Part shown: positions 1 through 11,369 of the stretch, one piece after another | How the letters are laid out: each line of letters opens with the position of its first letter | Position numbering within the stretch: position 1 is the first letter of the stretch | Program-made: the position numbers and the translations under genes | NCBI RefSeq assembly: GCF_030272615.1 | Contig: NC_081415.1 | Coordinates: 628,721,240-628,785,239 of the forward strand | DNA from: Cryptomeria japonica | Lineage: Eukaryota > Streptophyta > Pinopsida > Cupressales > Cupressaceae | Direction of reading: 5' to 3' | Length of the DNA stretch: 64,000 nt | Notes under the pieces: generated by a model | What the model was told of the DNA's origin: nothing | The model's database searches: none | Seen by the model: the letters and a program-made list of their open reading frames with translations, nothing else

Positions 1-4
1 TGAA

Positions 5-370
5 TCATCTCTCCTTCAACCATCCGCATGTCTTCAAATTTCTCCTAAGGCTCTCTTCCTTAGCTTGCTTCACATGCTCATCACCACCATAGATAGTCTC
101 TAGGGTATCCCATACATCTTTGGGATTGTCTTTGTCTTGAACATCTATAAACTCAATATCAGATAGACTACTAATAAGAGCTTCCATGACTTGCCCATTC
201 TCCTGAATTTCTCTTCTTTGATCATCAGTGAGAATACCAATAGGGACAACATAAGTATTCTCAACATAGTTCCAGTGTTGAGCACCCATGCTTTTAATGT
301 AGATCTTCATTCTATCCTTCCATATCTTAAAGTTATCTTTGTTGAACTTACGACCTTCCCTCTTCATCAT
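5..370 (-). CDS. Copia gag N-terminal region (partial)
   Basis: An open reading frame of about 121 codons starts at 370 and is cut near the window edge. It resembles the UBN2/DUF4219-type gag of plant Copia elements: NFKIWKDRMKIYIKS early, then a helical stretch, then DVWDTLETIYGGDEHVKQAK, the usual W-x-x-L-x-x-x-Y-x-G pattern. Gag forms the cytoplasmic particle that packages element RNA. The start fits its position about 57 bases downstream of the primer site. No stop is seen in the visible part, so this copy is better preserved than H or E. The pol region is outside the window. Confidence 0.8.
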   Translation of the reverse strand: MMKREGRKFNKDNFKIWKDRMKIYIKSMGAQHWNYVENTYVVPIGILTDDQRREIQENGQVMEALISSLSDIEFIDVQDKDNPKDVWDTLETIYGGDEHVKQAKEESLRRNLKTCGWLKER

Positions 371-427
371 TAGAATAGGATCTTTTCCTCAAGCGGTTAA
401 GCTTATAACATAGAGGACCTGGAGGAC

Positions 428-439
428 GCTCTGATAGAA
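428..439 (-). other. Degenerate tRNA-iMet primer-binding site of I
   Basis: Plus-strand GCTCTGATAGAA corresponds to reverse-complement TGGTATCAGAGC with changes at the 3' edge. It sits two bases from the LTR, the same spacing as in B, K and G in this window. Confidence 0.75.
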
Positions 440-441
440 AT

Positions 442-1856
442 TGATGAATAATGATGAACAATAAATACCCAACAGATACTGAGAGGGTGAGGTGAATCAG
501 TATAGACAAAAACTTCTTAAACAACTTAAACTGCAAAGACTGCACTAATTGGTAAACAATATCACCAATCTAAATCACGGCACTACCTATAAAAAAATAG
601 TATGACTGTAAAAGACATAAACCGGTAACATCTAGATCTTCTCAAAACCTAATATCTCATCTCAACTTCACCTGTATGATTAAGAAAGTAATACATCAGA
701 AATACGATAACCATTGGATTAGCTTGCATTACCGCTTAACAGAAAACACTAAAACATCACATGAAAAAGCATCACACATAACACACTATTTTTTCACGTG
801 GAAACCCAACTAGAAAAAAACCATGATGGAGATGAATACCCACAAGTTGTTCTTGAACTCTTTTGAAGTTTGCCCTGTTAGGAGACTAGTTCGGTTAAAG
901 AATTTACAAGTGGTTATGCTAGGAACTGATCCTCCTGGGGATCACTCGGTTAAGGGATGGCTAAATACTCGGTTAGAGGTTAAAACCCTATTAAAGGTTA
1001 CCTTGTAAGAGGATTTGAAGAACTCAATGATTTTGAGTCACCCTGTTAAAGGATTTACAAAAAGCCTATTAAAGCTACCCGATAAAGGGATTTTCCATCT
1101 GCTGAAATGGTTAGAAATCAACAGGTAATACACTGATATGATAACAACACTTAATGCCAAGGTAGATCCACTTCAGTTTCTTTACATCTGCAATCACACT
1201 CTGCAAATCTCTTCTTACTCCTTTGGTGTGGCAAGAATCACCTCACATACATTCATTTGCTAACAACTTCAAATGAAAATCATCATCGACCTTATAGACA
1301 ACAATTAGGTCGGTGGCCAAAACCTAAAACCCTAAGCATCTAGGTTAACAATACAGTCGGTCCAACTGTGGCTGTTTAAACAGATTACATAGGGTAAAAC
1401 AATCTTGAACAAATCTCAAGACATTCTCCATTGTCCATTCTTCACCGCTTCTAGAAGCTGATAACCCATCACGCGCTCTCCACTGTTTACTAAGATTTTG
1501 CACATTCCCAAGGTAGATAGAATCAATCTTCTTCATGCAAGATCCTCAAGGAGATCCTTCATGCGCACTAGCATGATGTGGTAATTTGATCTAATCTTCA
1601 TTTCAATGCTAACTCATCACAGGATGTCATTGGTTGAATCACACATACTTGGAATGCATCAACCGGAAACCCTGAAGCTAAGACTACCAACTGGTAGTTA
1701 TATTAAATGAAACCCCGATACAAAATTTGCATATACGGGTTCACACTCCAACATACCAGTTCACTTTTTGCATATATCAGTTCATACTTCAACATATTGA
1801 CATCAATGACAACATACAATCTCATCATGTCATCAAACTCTACACATATGCCAACA
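442..1856 (-). repeat. 5' LTR of Copia I (about 1.4 kb)
   Basis: The minus-strand LTR starts TGTTGGCATATG at 1856 and ends at 442 just before the primer site. Its 3' part contains the GATTCACC...CTCTCAGTA block seen in many LTRs here. Positions 885-1090 hold the degenerate 'TTAACNGGGT / CTAACAGGGT' type array that also occurs in A, M and N. There is no coding capacity beyond chance ORFs. It matches solo LTR N along its length. Confidence 0.85.
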
Positions 1857-2714
1857 ATCACAATGATTAAGGTTTTACTTGAGTCAATTCCGAAATACAA
1901 ATTATTGTCATTCAAACCCTTGTGAAAACCTTGATCAATCAAATACTTATCTAACCTTCCATACCAAGCTCTAGGATCTCCCTTTAATCTATATAGGGCT
2001 TTCTTCAAATTTAAAAAAATGTTTGGATCATCTTTGAACTTAAATCCTTTCGGTTGTTCAATGTAAACTTCTTCTTTTAGTTCTCCATTCAAAAATGTTG
2101 ATTTCACATCCATCTGATTGACCTTGAAATCCTTAAAAGCTATAAAAGAAAGAAACATCCAGATTGCCTCCATCCAAGCAACTTGGGCAATATGTCTCAT
2201 CAAAGTCGATGCCTTCAACTTGAGTGTAACCTTTGCAAACTAATCTTTCTTTATTTCTCACAACCTTTCCATCTTCATCCAACTTGTTCCAGAATACCCA
2301 TTTTTGTTCCAATCATATTCTTATTATCGATCCGTGAACTAATTCCCATGTCTATTTCTTCTCAATCTGGTCCATCTCTTCTCTCATTACCTTTATCCAA
2401 TTCTAATCATTGCAAGTTTCTTCTATTGTTTTCAGTTCAATCTCTGATAACAAACATAACAAGACTTGTTCTTGAGCTTCTTTTCTTCTTGTGATGATTC
2501 ATTTGTTCTTATCTCCAATAATTTGATATACTGAATGATTCTTCTGAACATATCTTGGGGTCTTAGATGTAGATGCCAAAGCTTCCTGAGATTCCTTTTC
2601 TTCTTCTCCTTTTTTGATTTTCTCTTCTCTTTTTCTATTGTCTAGTTCATCAAAGTTGTTGGGTGAATATGTTGTCACTAGCATACCAATGACAAAATAT
2701 ATAAATTCACACAC
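1857..2714 (-). pseudogene. Copia H reverse transcriptase, 5' half, broken
   Basis: Minus-strand fragments read into the Copia RT. The linker has TPRYVQKNHSVYQIIGDKN (2550-2500 region), the usual join between integrase and RT. A degraded stretch follows with several stops (2490-2220). Then comes a clear RT block, QMDVKSTFLNGELKEEVYIE, followed by KKALYRLKGDPRAWY (normally [15 protein letters not shown]). The catalytic YVDD block would lie left of 1857, where Copia I interrupts the frame; residues after 'TLIIVIV' are LTR sequence, not RT. RT would copy element RNA in the particle, but this copy cannot do so. Confidence 0.8.
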
Positions 2715-3539
2715 AACTATGTTGAGAAATTAATCTCTCCTCTCAGCAAGGGGAGGTTCCCTTTGAAAAATCTTCTCTAATTAACAAGAAACTAAATTCA
2801 TGGCTAAGTTTTGGGCATATATATTTCAGAGTATATGTATTTTCCCTCTACTTTTTACAATTCCCTATCACGTAGGATACTTAAAGGAATGAACAAACTA
2901 AACCAACAAATTATACCAAAATCTTACAATCGAGAGGCACAAAGTCTTTCTTGAATGTAAGTTTAACTAAGCTAAAGATTACAAATGATAAGAAATTTAA
3001 CTTGTAGCTCAAAGTCTTCAAGTATAAATTCCCAATTACTTAAACTACAAGTAATAGCAGCAATACAAAGCCTAATACTAATCACTTAACATCAGAAAAT
3101 TTCTCAAATATGTAAACAACAAAAAGTCTATTTCCACAATTAGAAAGCTATTTCATAAACTTTCACAATTTTTACCAAAATATTCAAGAATGTAAGGAAT
3201 GATTATGAGAATTAAACATCAAAATAATCCCAATCCGAATCATAATCTTCTATTCAACACAAATTTTGGAAATAAGATGATTGCTATCTTTATTTCCTTG
3301 AATCAAATTTTACAACAAAAAGCACAAAGTCTTAGTTGGCACAAAATATTGGAAGAGTTTTGCTAAGCATATCAAAGATAAAATATATACAAATGAGAGT
3401 CCTCCTTATATAGGAAATGAGTGGAGAAAAATGTGGGCACGATTGACTAATTCAAATGCACAGTCCCACTTGACTACAACTGCAACAAAAAGAAAATATG
3501 CAGCTGCGAGAAAACTTGTAGCATCTAACAATGCAACTA
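2715..3539 (-). other. AT-rich non-coding tail of J, LTR-like
   Basis: No gene is seen. The minus strand has a TATA-box-like CCTATATAAGGAGGAC near 3415-3400, the type of core promoter found in plant LTRs, so this segment may be the LTR of J with U3 on the right. I found no second copy at the other end of J. A short hairpin (AAGTGTC...GACACTT) sits at about 3549-3570. Confidence 0.35.
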
Positions 3540-6500
3540 CATGAAAAGAAAGTGTCAAAAGGGGACACTTTATTCATCTTTCTCCTCCTCATTGGATCTT
3601 TTGGAATTCATCGAACTTGACCAAAATAGATTCCATCTTGGCTTCGTCCAACATTGTGGTAGAATTGGTGATGAAGCGAACATGGGAAACTGCATCTTCA
3701 ACCTTTATGTATTTCTTTTTTCAATCTTTCAACATTGATGCAAGGACTTCAAAACTGACTTGTATTTCTAGCAATTTATCAAATGCATTCAATGATAATT
3801 CTTGTAATGTATAGTGATCTATTAAGGAAATAAATTCTTGTATGATGGCATCATTGGTCACAAGGTTTTGATTATCATTATACAAATAACAAGGAATATC
3901 AGCTATACTTGCTTAAATAAGATCAATTTCATCATCACCTTCCTTCTTTTCCCGATCCAACTCCATAATCATTGACCTTATTGTTTCTTTCTTATGAGAC
4001 AATAATGACAAAATCTAGATATATTTCTCTCTTGTTGGAATTACCTTATTCTCCATGAGGATGTGAATTCTGAAATCCTCCATTTTACCCCAAAGAGTTA
4101 CACTTTTTCCAATATCCTCGACCTCTTGAGATAAGGAAGTTTTGACACCTTGCATTTGACTTTGGATAATTTTAAAATGAGTCAACAACTTAATCATTGA
4201 ATCTAGAAGATGGGAACCTTCTGATTTCAATCGAGAAATCCACTCATCCACTACTTGGCCCTTGATACCCACTTATTCCACCTTCTTGAGAGCCTCAGTA
4301 TCCATTAAGGAAATAATTGGCTCAATTTCCTAGGAAGATTGTGTGACCTTGAGGAGAATAATGGTCAACTTCTCACATTTCTCCTTTAATTCATTCTTTT
4401 CATCTCTTTCTTGATCAAATTTTTACATCAGAGAATTGAAAGTAGTTTATGAGTCTAACTTGACACTCTCATGTGTCTCCACTCCAATTTCTACAGTCTG
4501 CATAGTATAATCTCCAGGTTGAATATTATCCTTATTCTTGTATGAAGATGGCACCATAACCTAAGCATATTTCCTTTTGGTAGTAGGATCCACTAGTACC
4601 CGAGAAATAGTCTTTGGCTTTTTAATACTTTTGGATTTGGGAGGATCCAACTATTCAAAATCAAATTCATCTGGTAAAATTACTTGTTTCTTTCTGTTGG
4701 GTGCTACTATGTCCATCCATGGTGGTAATTTTGTGTTAGTGGATGAAGTTCTAGCCTCCTTCTAAATATCAACCAGTATCTAAGGAACATTCTGACTTGA
4801 AGTTGTGGCAGTTGTAGATGAAATCATTGGTAACAAGGATACGGTGTCCAGTGGTATTTCAGTTGATGTAGAAATAATAGCCGCTATTGATGCCTCCTTG
4901 GAAACAACTACGGATGGAAATGTTGTTGGGGCACTAGTAGTAACAACAATACTCACACGGAGTGGAACTTTAGCTATGATTGTTGTGGAAGGTAAGGGCA
5001 CCATCTATTGTTCTACAAATGCTTGCTCCATAGTTTCAGTAAAATCCAAAATTGAAGATTCAATAGTGGATGAGGGAATATCATCCGAACTGGAGAGATT
5101 AGACAATGTAAAATACTATTGATCACCCTCCCATCATGGTATTTCCATATCCAACTCTTCTTCATTATTATATTCCTCTTCTTCTTGATCTAAATCCAAT
5201 TCAATAGAATGAATAATAACCTGTGTATGAGTTGATACCTGTGAAGTGGTGGGAGTATCGCTCTCACCTTGATGTGTTGGTTCTTCAACTTGTATTTCCT
5301 TTTCATGAGGAATTTCTCCTTCTTTTGGTTCATTTTTATTTTCAGTTTCTTCAATAGCTTGCTGCTCTAGCTCTTTTTTTTGTGTCTCGTGTACTGCTAA
5401 AGAAGATTCACCTTTCTTAGACCCTTTGATTGTGAATTTAATTTTAGGTGTTGTTCCCTTAGATTGTGTGAAAGGGATCGATGGTGGTGCTTGCACATCT
5501 ACTTTTCTTTTGGTCCTCATTTCAGTTGTAGTTGTTTTACCAACTCGACCATCATTGTTATCATCATCACCAGAACTGGCAAGAATCTATTTCATTTTGA
5601 TCTTCTTCTTTAATAACCATGCATTAGTATTGGCCAAAATAGGAGCAATTATTTGAGTAATGGAATTACTTTCCTTTTTTGACCATTGAACAGGTGTTAA
5701 TGGGGAATCAACAATCTTTCGTTCAAAATAGATTGGGTCCACTATGTCATCAATATCCTCCATGGTCATCAGGATTTTAGCCAAATCTAAATTTTCAATC
5801 TGCCCCAATGTAAGGTGATGAAAATCCATCTTCCTCACGTCCTCTTCATCCTGACAATCAACCCATACATCTTCAAACCTGTATACATGAGTGTAACTTA
5901 TTTTGAGTTTATTATTCATTCTGTGAAGATCAAAATTATTTCGAGCTTTGAATCTCCTCATGGTGTTCCATTGCATCTCTTCTTCCATATTCTTGGACTT
6001 TGGATTGGTCATAACTGAATATTAGCCAATAGCTTCTGGAAACTTCAAACCAGTCTTATGATCCCGTGACTACTTTTCTTGGCAAAATGAAAGGTTCACC
6101 TGTGAAACATCCTATGCGGATGTAAGTGAAGGTGGGAAATTGGAGAAAGGCACAACCAAAATGAGAAACCTTACTATATGCTTCTTCTAAAAGTCTCTTC
6201 TTCTATAATTCCTTATCAAACATACATTTCCATACAACAAAGAAGGCATCATTGACCCTTCTGAAATGAATTCCTTGATTATTGATTGTGAGTTGATCAT
6301 AATAATCCCAAACAGGCACTAACCTCCTATCGCCCTTTGTAGACAAACCTAGATAGTGCCTCATAGAGGTGGCTACATACACAAGGCATGAGGTCATATA
6401 GAACTTCAGTGTTATTTTGACCTCTTTCAATTATGCACAAAGTGCATCACTGATCTGCTCACCCTAATCTATCTTGGTAGCTTCCTTTATGATTATTTTC

Positions 6501-7141
6501 ATATAATAACACATCTCAAAATAATAACCCTTTACTCATGCTAGAATGGTAACCATATCATTATATTCCTCATTGAAATCACTTCTATGAAATTTTTTTG
6601 GCCATCTTCAAGTGGTAGAATTCCTAGAAGAAGAGAGAAAAATTGTATTAATCATTTTCTTACACTTTGCTTCATTTTTCTCAAAATATTTGTGAGCACT
6701 TTCTTGAGTAATGTCAGCTACTTCCTCAACTAGAGAGCCCTTGAATACACTATTAAAGAAAACATTGTCTAATGTCATAACGACATTCTAGCTGGCATAC
6801 TTTATTTGTCTTGTATTTGGATCAAAATGATCCACCACTGCAAGTACAAAGTCTAGATCATGAGCTGTGACTAGGAAGGAAGCATATTTGTGTAGCTTTG
6901 ATTTCATAAAACTCAACATGTGTGAATGAGGTTTCTCAACTCGATCAATGAATTCCTGCATATTCACATGAGTAATTTATGTATCCCTTATCTCCTTGAC
7001 ATTGGAGTCAACTGGGCTTTTTGGATACATGTTCAAGTATTTATCATACTTGTACTTCATATTCTTTACCGATGGTTTGTTTGGTGAGGATTCTAACTAA
7101 CTTGAGGAAGGCTTTGATTTTCCTTGAGCAGATTTTGACAT
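3540..7141 (-). pseudogene. Long ORF of J, unknown function, broken
   Basis: The ATG at 7141 opens a frame that can be followed, with scattered stops and a few frame changes, to about 3540. The N-terminal third has FLVTAHDLDFVLAVVDHFDP, then NVVMTLDNVFFNSVF, then a Tyr/Phe-rich part with FYMTSCLVYVATSMRHYLGL and QFPTFTYIRIGCFTGEPF. The middle (about 5000-5600) is Lys/Glu/Ser/Thr-rich and looks disordered. The end (about 3600-4400) is heptad-rich and probably coiled coil. No protease, integrase, RT or zinc knuckle is present. The order of folded N-terminus, charged linker and coiled-coil end is like ORF2 of A, B and K, although sequence identity is weak. Many stops are TAG or TAA where Gln would fit. 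Function unknown. Confidence 0.55.
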
Positions 7142-7271
7142 TTGCAAAGTACTGCATCCAACACCAAGGATTAGCATTTTAAAAATCATCACCATCAGAA
7201 AAGAAATTTTATCAATTGGAACAAGAATCTAGAGGTAAACTAGACTTGGGAAAAATATTGTCGAAAACTAG

Positions 7272-8379
7272 CAGGTCGGAGAAAAAAGTCCGTCATGTCA
7301 ATTAGAAACCAAAATTCGCACATCAGACTTTAAAGTTTGATGTGCAGGGGAAAAACAACTTTCATTGCATATCGGACTTTAATGCCTAATGTGCAGGTGG
7401 AAAGAACAATATTTGTATATCAGACTTTAAAGTCCAATATGCAGTGAACAACACGTAAAGATAATATGCACATCGGACTTTAAAGTCTAATGTGCAAGGG
7501 AAAAGCAAAAGATGACATGTTGGGTTTTAAAACCTAACCTATCAGTTGGATAAAACATGAAGGTTGACAAGGTGGGTTTTAAAACCCGACATGTCAATTG
7601 GATATAACTCGAAGTGTTAACATATCAGACTTTAAAGTCCGATACGCAAACAGATACATGCACATTCTGCTAAACATGTTGGGTTTTAAAACATGACTTG
7701 TTAGCAGAGAAAATAACATCTCCTACATGTCAGATTTTAAATTCAACATGCAGGAATGGGAAGAATAACAAAAACTCGCATGTTGGGGTTTGAAACCCGA
7801 CATGCGAGGGCAAAAAAAGAGAGGAAGGACGAGTAGATTAGGGCATTGGATTTTAAAATCTGACATGCCCTAATCTCTGCAAACAAATAATAAAAACATC
7901 GATGCATGACTTAAAAATCCTACCTTAAGCAAAAAACAACATGAATAAAAACAAGAAAAGCCCGAAAATATAATGAAACCCTACCTTGAAAAATATGAAC
8001 AACAAGAAGTAATTCGGTGGCACAATCAGGAGCAAATCATGAAAGGAGATATGGAGAGCACACAAAAGGAAACTACTAAACTAAAAATGAAAATAAAAAA
8101 GACTAAAACTAAATAAATAACCCTTAAAGAAGATATTAATGATGACACTAATTATAATGTGTGCCATGCATGTCGGACTTTAAAGTCAGACGTGCATGAA
8201 GGACTCCTTGCAAGTTGGACTTTAAAGTTCTACATTCACCTCTTACTCAACGAGATTACACAATGGACTTTAAAGTCTGATGTGTAGTCAGATTTCCCTA
8301 CAGGTCAGACTTTAAAGTCTGAACTGTAGGAAAAACTTGCAAATCACTACGCATTGGACTTTAAAGTCCAATTTGTAGT
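7272..8379. repeat. Periodic array of about 17 imperfect palindromes
   Basis: Units centre on GGACTTTAAAGTCC or GGGTTTTAAAACCC and extend to 26-38 bases. Approximate units: 7272-7297 (weak), 7318-7345, 7366-7395, 7414-7443, 7467-7496, 7514-7542, 7564-7597, 7621-7646, 7673-7702, 7725-7752, 7776-7807, 7837-7874, then 8165-8198, 8209-8237, 8257-8286, 8297-8330, 8346-8379. Centres are spaced about 48-54 bases in the first block and 40-49 in the second. Outer arms differ between units but pair within a unit, for example TCGCATG/CATGCGA and CCTACAG/CTGTAGG. It lies upstream of the J ORF start. Bases 7875-8164 between the blocks hold no palindrome and no gene that I can see. Confidence 0.9.
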
Positions 8380-8499
8380 TTTAACCAAAAAGCACCCTAT
8401 AGGGAAGACTAGGAAAAACTTTAAAATCTAGCAACTCAAAAACAACAAAAATAAATGACAAAAAGTAAAAAGTGACTAATCGATGAAGCCAATCAACCT

Positions 8500-8630
8500 T
8501 TCTAAGAGGACATGAGGCACGAAATGAACTAGTTTTGTAGGGTTGCCTCATAATTTTAGTCACGCTGAAATCGAAGAAAACAAGAGTCATATCTTGCCAA
8601 TTTGTCAGATTCTTTAGAAGTACCTTCATC
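8500..8630 (-). pseudogene. Copia H integrase-RT linker fragment
   Basis: The minus strand from 8630 continues the frame that stops at 45605: ...KVKVDE (right of E) then GTSKESDKLARYDS (left of E). The TCATC/GATGA bases at the joint are the E target duplication. After about 40 residues stops appear and the sequence can no longer be matched to Copia, so the exact edge with J is uncertain. This is the non-conserved segment between integrase and RT. Confidence 0.6.
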
Positions 8631-9178
8631 TGTTGGCAACAACAATGAAGGAAAAATGAGAGGGTAGGGGGGGGGGGTGAATAAGTTTTCATCGGAATAA
8701 ACAATTTAAGCACAACTTCATATCTAATCAATTACAGCAAGAACAAAGATAAGCACAATAACAACAACATACATAACACCAAGATTTTGACATGGAAAAT
8801 TCAGTTAAGGGAAAAACCACGATGGGAACCTACCCACAATAAGATGATACTCTGTAGTAGTACGTAAAAATATTACAATGGGGAATGCGCATGCATTCAC
8901 GCACACTGCCTAGAGCTCATTTCTCAAAATACAATAACTTAGAAGGCTACAACCCTCAGGGAAGGTTCACTACCTTACAGTATCATTCACACAACAATTA
9001 GGTTTATATGAACTGAAAGAATAACATCTCCAAATGCCTGATGACAGTTCTAGTCAAGCATTTTTGTCTGCCCTGCAACACTCTTTGCTCTACATGTCTC
9101 ACCAAAAGATGAATTCTCTTATTCACACATACACCACTCTTTGATAATGCAGACACAACACCTATCATCAAGTTGCAT
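8631..9178 (-). repeat. E 3' LTR, left piece
   Basis: It begins TGTTGGCAACAACAATGAAGG and has GGGGGGGGGTGAATAAG, then promoter-distal sequence matching the right LTR (44288 onward), including ACACATACACCACTCT near 9126-9140. It breaks off after AAGTTGCAT, where the right LTR reads AAATTACATG, and resumes at about 32271. Confidence 0.82.
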
Positions 9179-9987
9179 TGTGTTTTCATTGATGTCGACT
9201 GGTATAGGATGGCTACCTGTATAAGAGATGTATGTGCAACACTATCCTAGATGCATAGAGGATGTGATATCTTTGACGTCACTTAGTGTTACAGGTCACC
9301 GGTACAAAAGTTAGTGTTTGACTTGTGTTGAAGATATGGACAAGAGACTAGTATGATATGACAACTGGTAAATGATGACATTTGTGAGTGGGAAAAATGT
9401 TGGGTTGTTGATTGTGATGAAGAAGTAGACTATTACCAAGAATCACATCAACATTGGAGGAGAAGGATGTACAGGTCACCGATATGTTGTATGGATACAA
9501 AACAACAGGACTCCCACCAGATAAAGATGCAGTCACCATTTGAAGAGAATAATGACTGTAAGAGTGCCCAAACTGGATCACATGTGCCTAGTTGAAGATA
9601 AGTTGCTCAAATAGGGAAGCCACAATGGTGCAAGTCAGAAGCAGATGGCAAGGATCCATTCCCACCGATAAGTGGATCTTATGTCCTATTATGCAAAATA
9701 AGCATCATAGTTCAGTGAGATAAGACATAAGTGTTAAAGTTAGGTGTTTGAAGGCTCAAATCGGATCTACTGGTGAATCACAAAGATGCCTCAAGTGCAT
9801 GAAATTAGGGTTATGCATTGGACTGATAGAGAAGGCATGATGAGCTTCTGGGACATGTAAAGAAGTGATGGGTTTTATCACTTTGACAAACCAGTTCAGA
9901 TATGGTCTGGGATGATGGTGAAGAAGGAAAGGCTGAGCAACTATAGATAGAGAGTGCAACCGGTATGCAGATGCCTCAAATGAAAAC
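9179..9987 (+). repeat. D, left piece (non-coding)
   Basis: LTR-like U3 sequence with repeated ACCGGTA-like words. No gene is seen. Confidence 0.55.
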
Positions 9988-11074
9988 TGTTGGCTTGATG
10001 ATGATTGTAATGAATGACTTCATGTCTTTTCATTGATGGAACATGTACACACACATATGATCACATTGTCATTGTAATCTTAGATAAACCGATATTACTT
10101 CTAAAGTTACTTGTATTGCAATAGGTATTGATGTTTAGTTTATGATGGTTTAGAGAGTGTCAAACCAATATATGTTGACAACTGATATATGCAGGAATGG
10201 CTTGACACCAACTTGGAGATTCAGTGGAGACCATTAAAGAAGCAAATGGAGGACAATCAGTTTATGTATTAAATGTGGTTAACTCTTAATCAGTATCAGT
10301 GTTCCAACCAGTATTCATTGATTGTGTGATGAGTTACCCCTAACCGACAGATTTGGTGGCAATTTGTGATGAGTTATGCTTGATTGTCCAGATACACTGC
10401 ACCTAGGAAATTGTGATATGATTTCTAAGCCGACATAAAATATAATGTCTATATAATGACATTATGATGAACAATAGATATGAGATAGAAGTGTTAAGTT
10501 GTTGAAGGTATTGTAGAATATGTTGGTGATGCAGTTTTGAGTGAGAAGAAGAGGATCTATTCAAGAAAATTATGCTACTTCTAGATCACACCACCTATTG
10601 TTTTCTAATCACTACAATAGTCAAATCCCCTAACCAAGTAATCTCTAACAAGCTTCATTGTACAAATCCTTTAACAAGGTGATCCATTAGTTTGGATTAT
10701 GAAATCCTCTACTAAGGTTACTCCTAACAGGGTACTACCTTTAACAGGGTATAGCTCCTAACAAAGCTTTGGGATCTTTAACAATATTCGCTCCTAGCAA
10801 GAACTTTTGTAGACCTTAATAGGTCAGTTACATATTACTGCAGATAGTTAACTTGTGAGTTCCATCTCACCATGGTTTTTCCATTTGGGTTTTCCACATA
10901 TAAACAAACATGTTATGGTGGATGTTTTACTTATTGTGGATTCTTTAATATCATTTTGGATTAAATGCATAGTTTTTAGTAAATGTGTTAAATATCTCTA
11001 CTACTCAGTGTTTAAATTAGTATTGTTTTGTTGTCACTAATTCACCCCCCCCTCTCATTTCTTTATGTCTATCA
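9988..11074 (+). repeat. 5' LTR of A
   Basis: It starts TGTTGGCTTGATGATG and ends TTTATGTCTATCA before the primer site. It matches 28266-28763 plus 30012-30624 closely. Positions 10620-10830 carry the degenerate array of 'CTTTAACAAGGTGATCC' and 'CTCCTAACAGGGTA' words, followed by TTCACCCCCCCCTCTCA. Confidence 0.88.
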
Positions 11075-11076
11075 AT

Positions 11077-11088
11077 TGGTATCAGAGC
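11077..11088 (+). other. tRNA-iMet primer-binding site of A
   Basis: Exact TGGTATCAGAGC two bases after the LTR end, complementary to the 3' end of plant initiator Met tRNA. Confidence 0.92.
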
Positions 11089-11145
11089 CAAACTTCCTTA
11101 AGGCTTAATCACTTGGAAGGAAACCCTAAAGCTAGCGAGGGGGAT

Positions 11146-11369
11146 ATGAGCTACTTTGAGATGGCTAGAGTGCTTCAAGCTACCAAGGAAGAGCTTGAAA
11201 CTCTAAGGGTCAAATTTAATTCTTCACAAGTCAAAAGGAGAGAGTTGACTGAACAACTATTGTAAATATCTGATAATAGTTCTTCATATGAAGCTTACAT
11301 TGATGCATTGGCTGAAGAAGTTGAAAAACTGAACGGTGAAAAGCTAAATCTAAGAAGAGAGTTAGAATA
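11146..11369 (+). pseudogene. A ORF1 (gag-like), N-terminal coiled coil
   Basis: ATG at 11146 begins MSYFEMARVLQATKEELETL, a heptad-rich stretch with an in-frame stop at about 11263 and then more heptads (ALAEEVEKLNGEKLNLRREL) until L1 interrupts at 11370. The same arrangement opens ORF1 in B and K. The ORF continues at 15258. It is probably the particle-forming or RNA-binding protein of the element; this role is inferred from its position and from the zinc knuckles downstream. Confidence 0.65.

Larger units (their letters stand above)
1..1856 (-). mobile_element. Copia retrotransposon I, 5' part only
   Basis: This is the 5' end of a minus-strand Ty1/Copia element. Reading leftwards it has a 5' LTR (1856 to 442), a degenerate tRNA-iMet primer site, a short leader and the gag start; the remainder lies beyond the left edge. 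It interrupts the RT of the older element H: H coding sequence resumes at 1857 immediately right of the LTR end. A solo LTR of the same family (N) lies at 26104-27580, which confirms both ends (TGTTGGCATATGTG at the start, TTCATCATTATTCATCA at the end). The left TSD cannot be checked in this window. Confidence 0.85.
2715..8500 (-). mobile_element. Unclassified ORF-bearing insertion J in H pol
   Basis: About 5.8 kb separates two pieces of H pol (the RT linker ending near 2714 and the integrase tail starting near 8500). It holds, on the minus strand, a 1.1-kb palindrome array, a roughly 1.2-kilocodon broken ORF and an AT-rich tail. I could not find two matching terminal repeats, a primer site or a convincing TSD, so the boundaries and class are open. 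The general protein layout resembles ORF2 of A, B and K. It may be a diverged non-autonomous LTR element that lost one end, or another transposon type. Confidence 0.5.

Noticed and set aside
1703-1856. C-terminal 50 residues of the ORF at 1703-2218 as part of RT
   Set aside because: They are translated from the LTR of Copia I; the RT homology stops at the LTR boundary.
4577-5122. Plus-strand ORFs such as 4805-5122
   Set aside because: They are shadows of the minus-strand low-complexity Ser/Thr-rich linker of the J ORF.
7272-8379. CRISPR-like repeat array
   Set aside because: Units are palindromes with a shared core and varying arms, spacing varies, and there is no identical direct repeat with unique spacers or any cas gene. 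The context is a plant retrotransposon nest.
8381-8731. Minus-strand ORF of 116 codons
   Set aside because: It spans the E LTR start, the H fragment and the J edge, so it is a composite of three elements.
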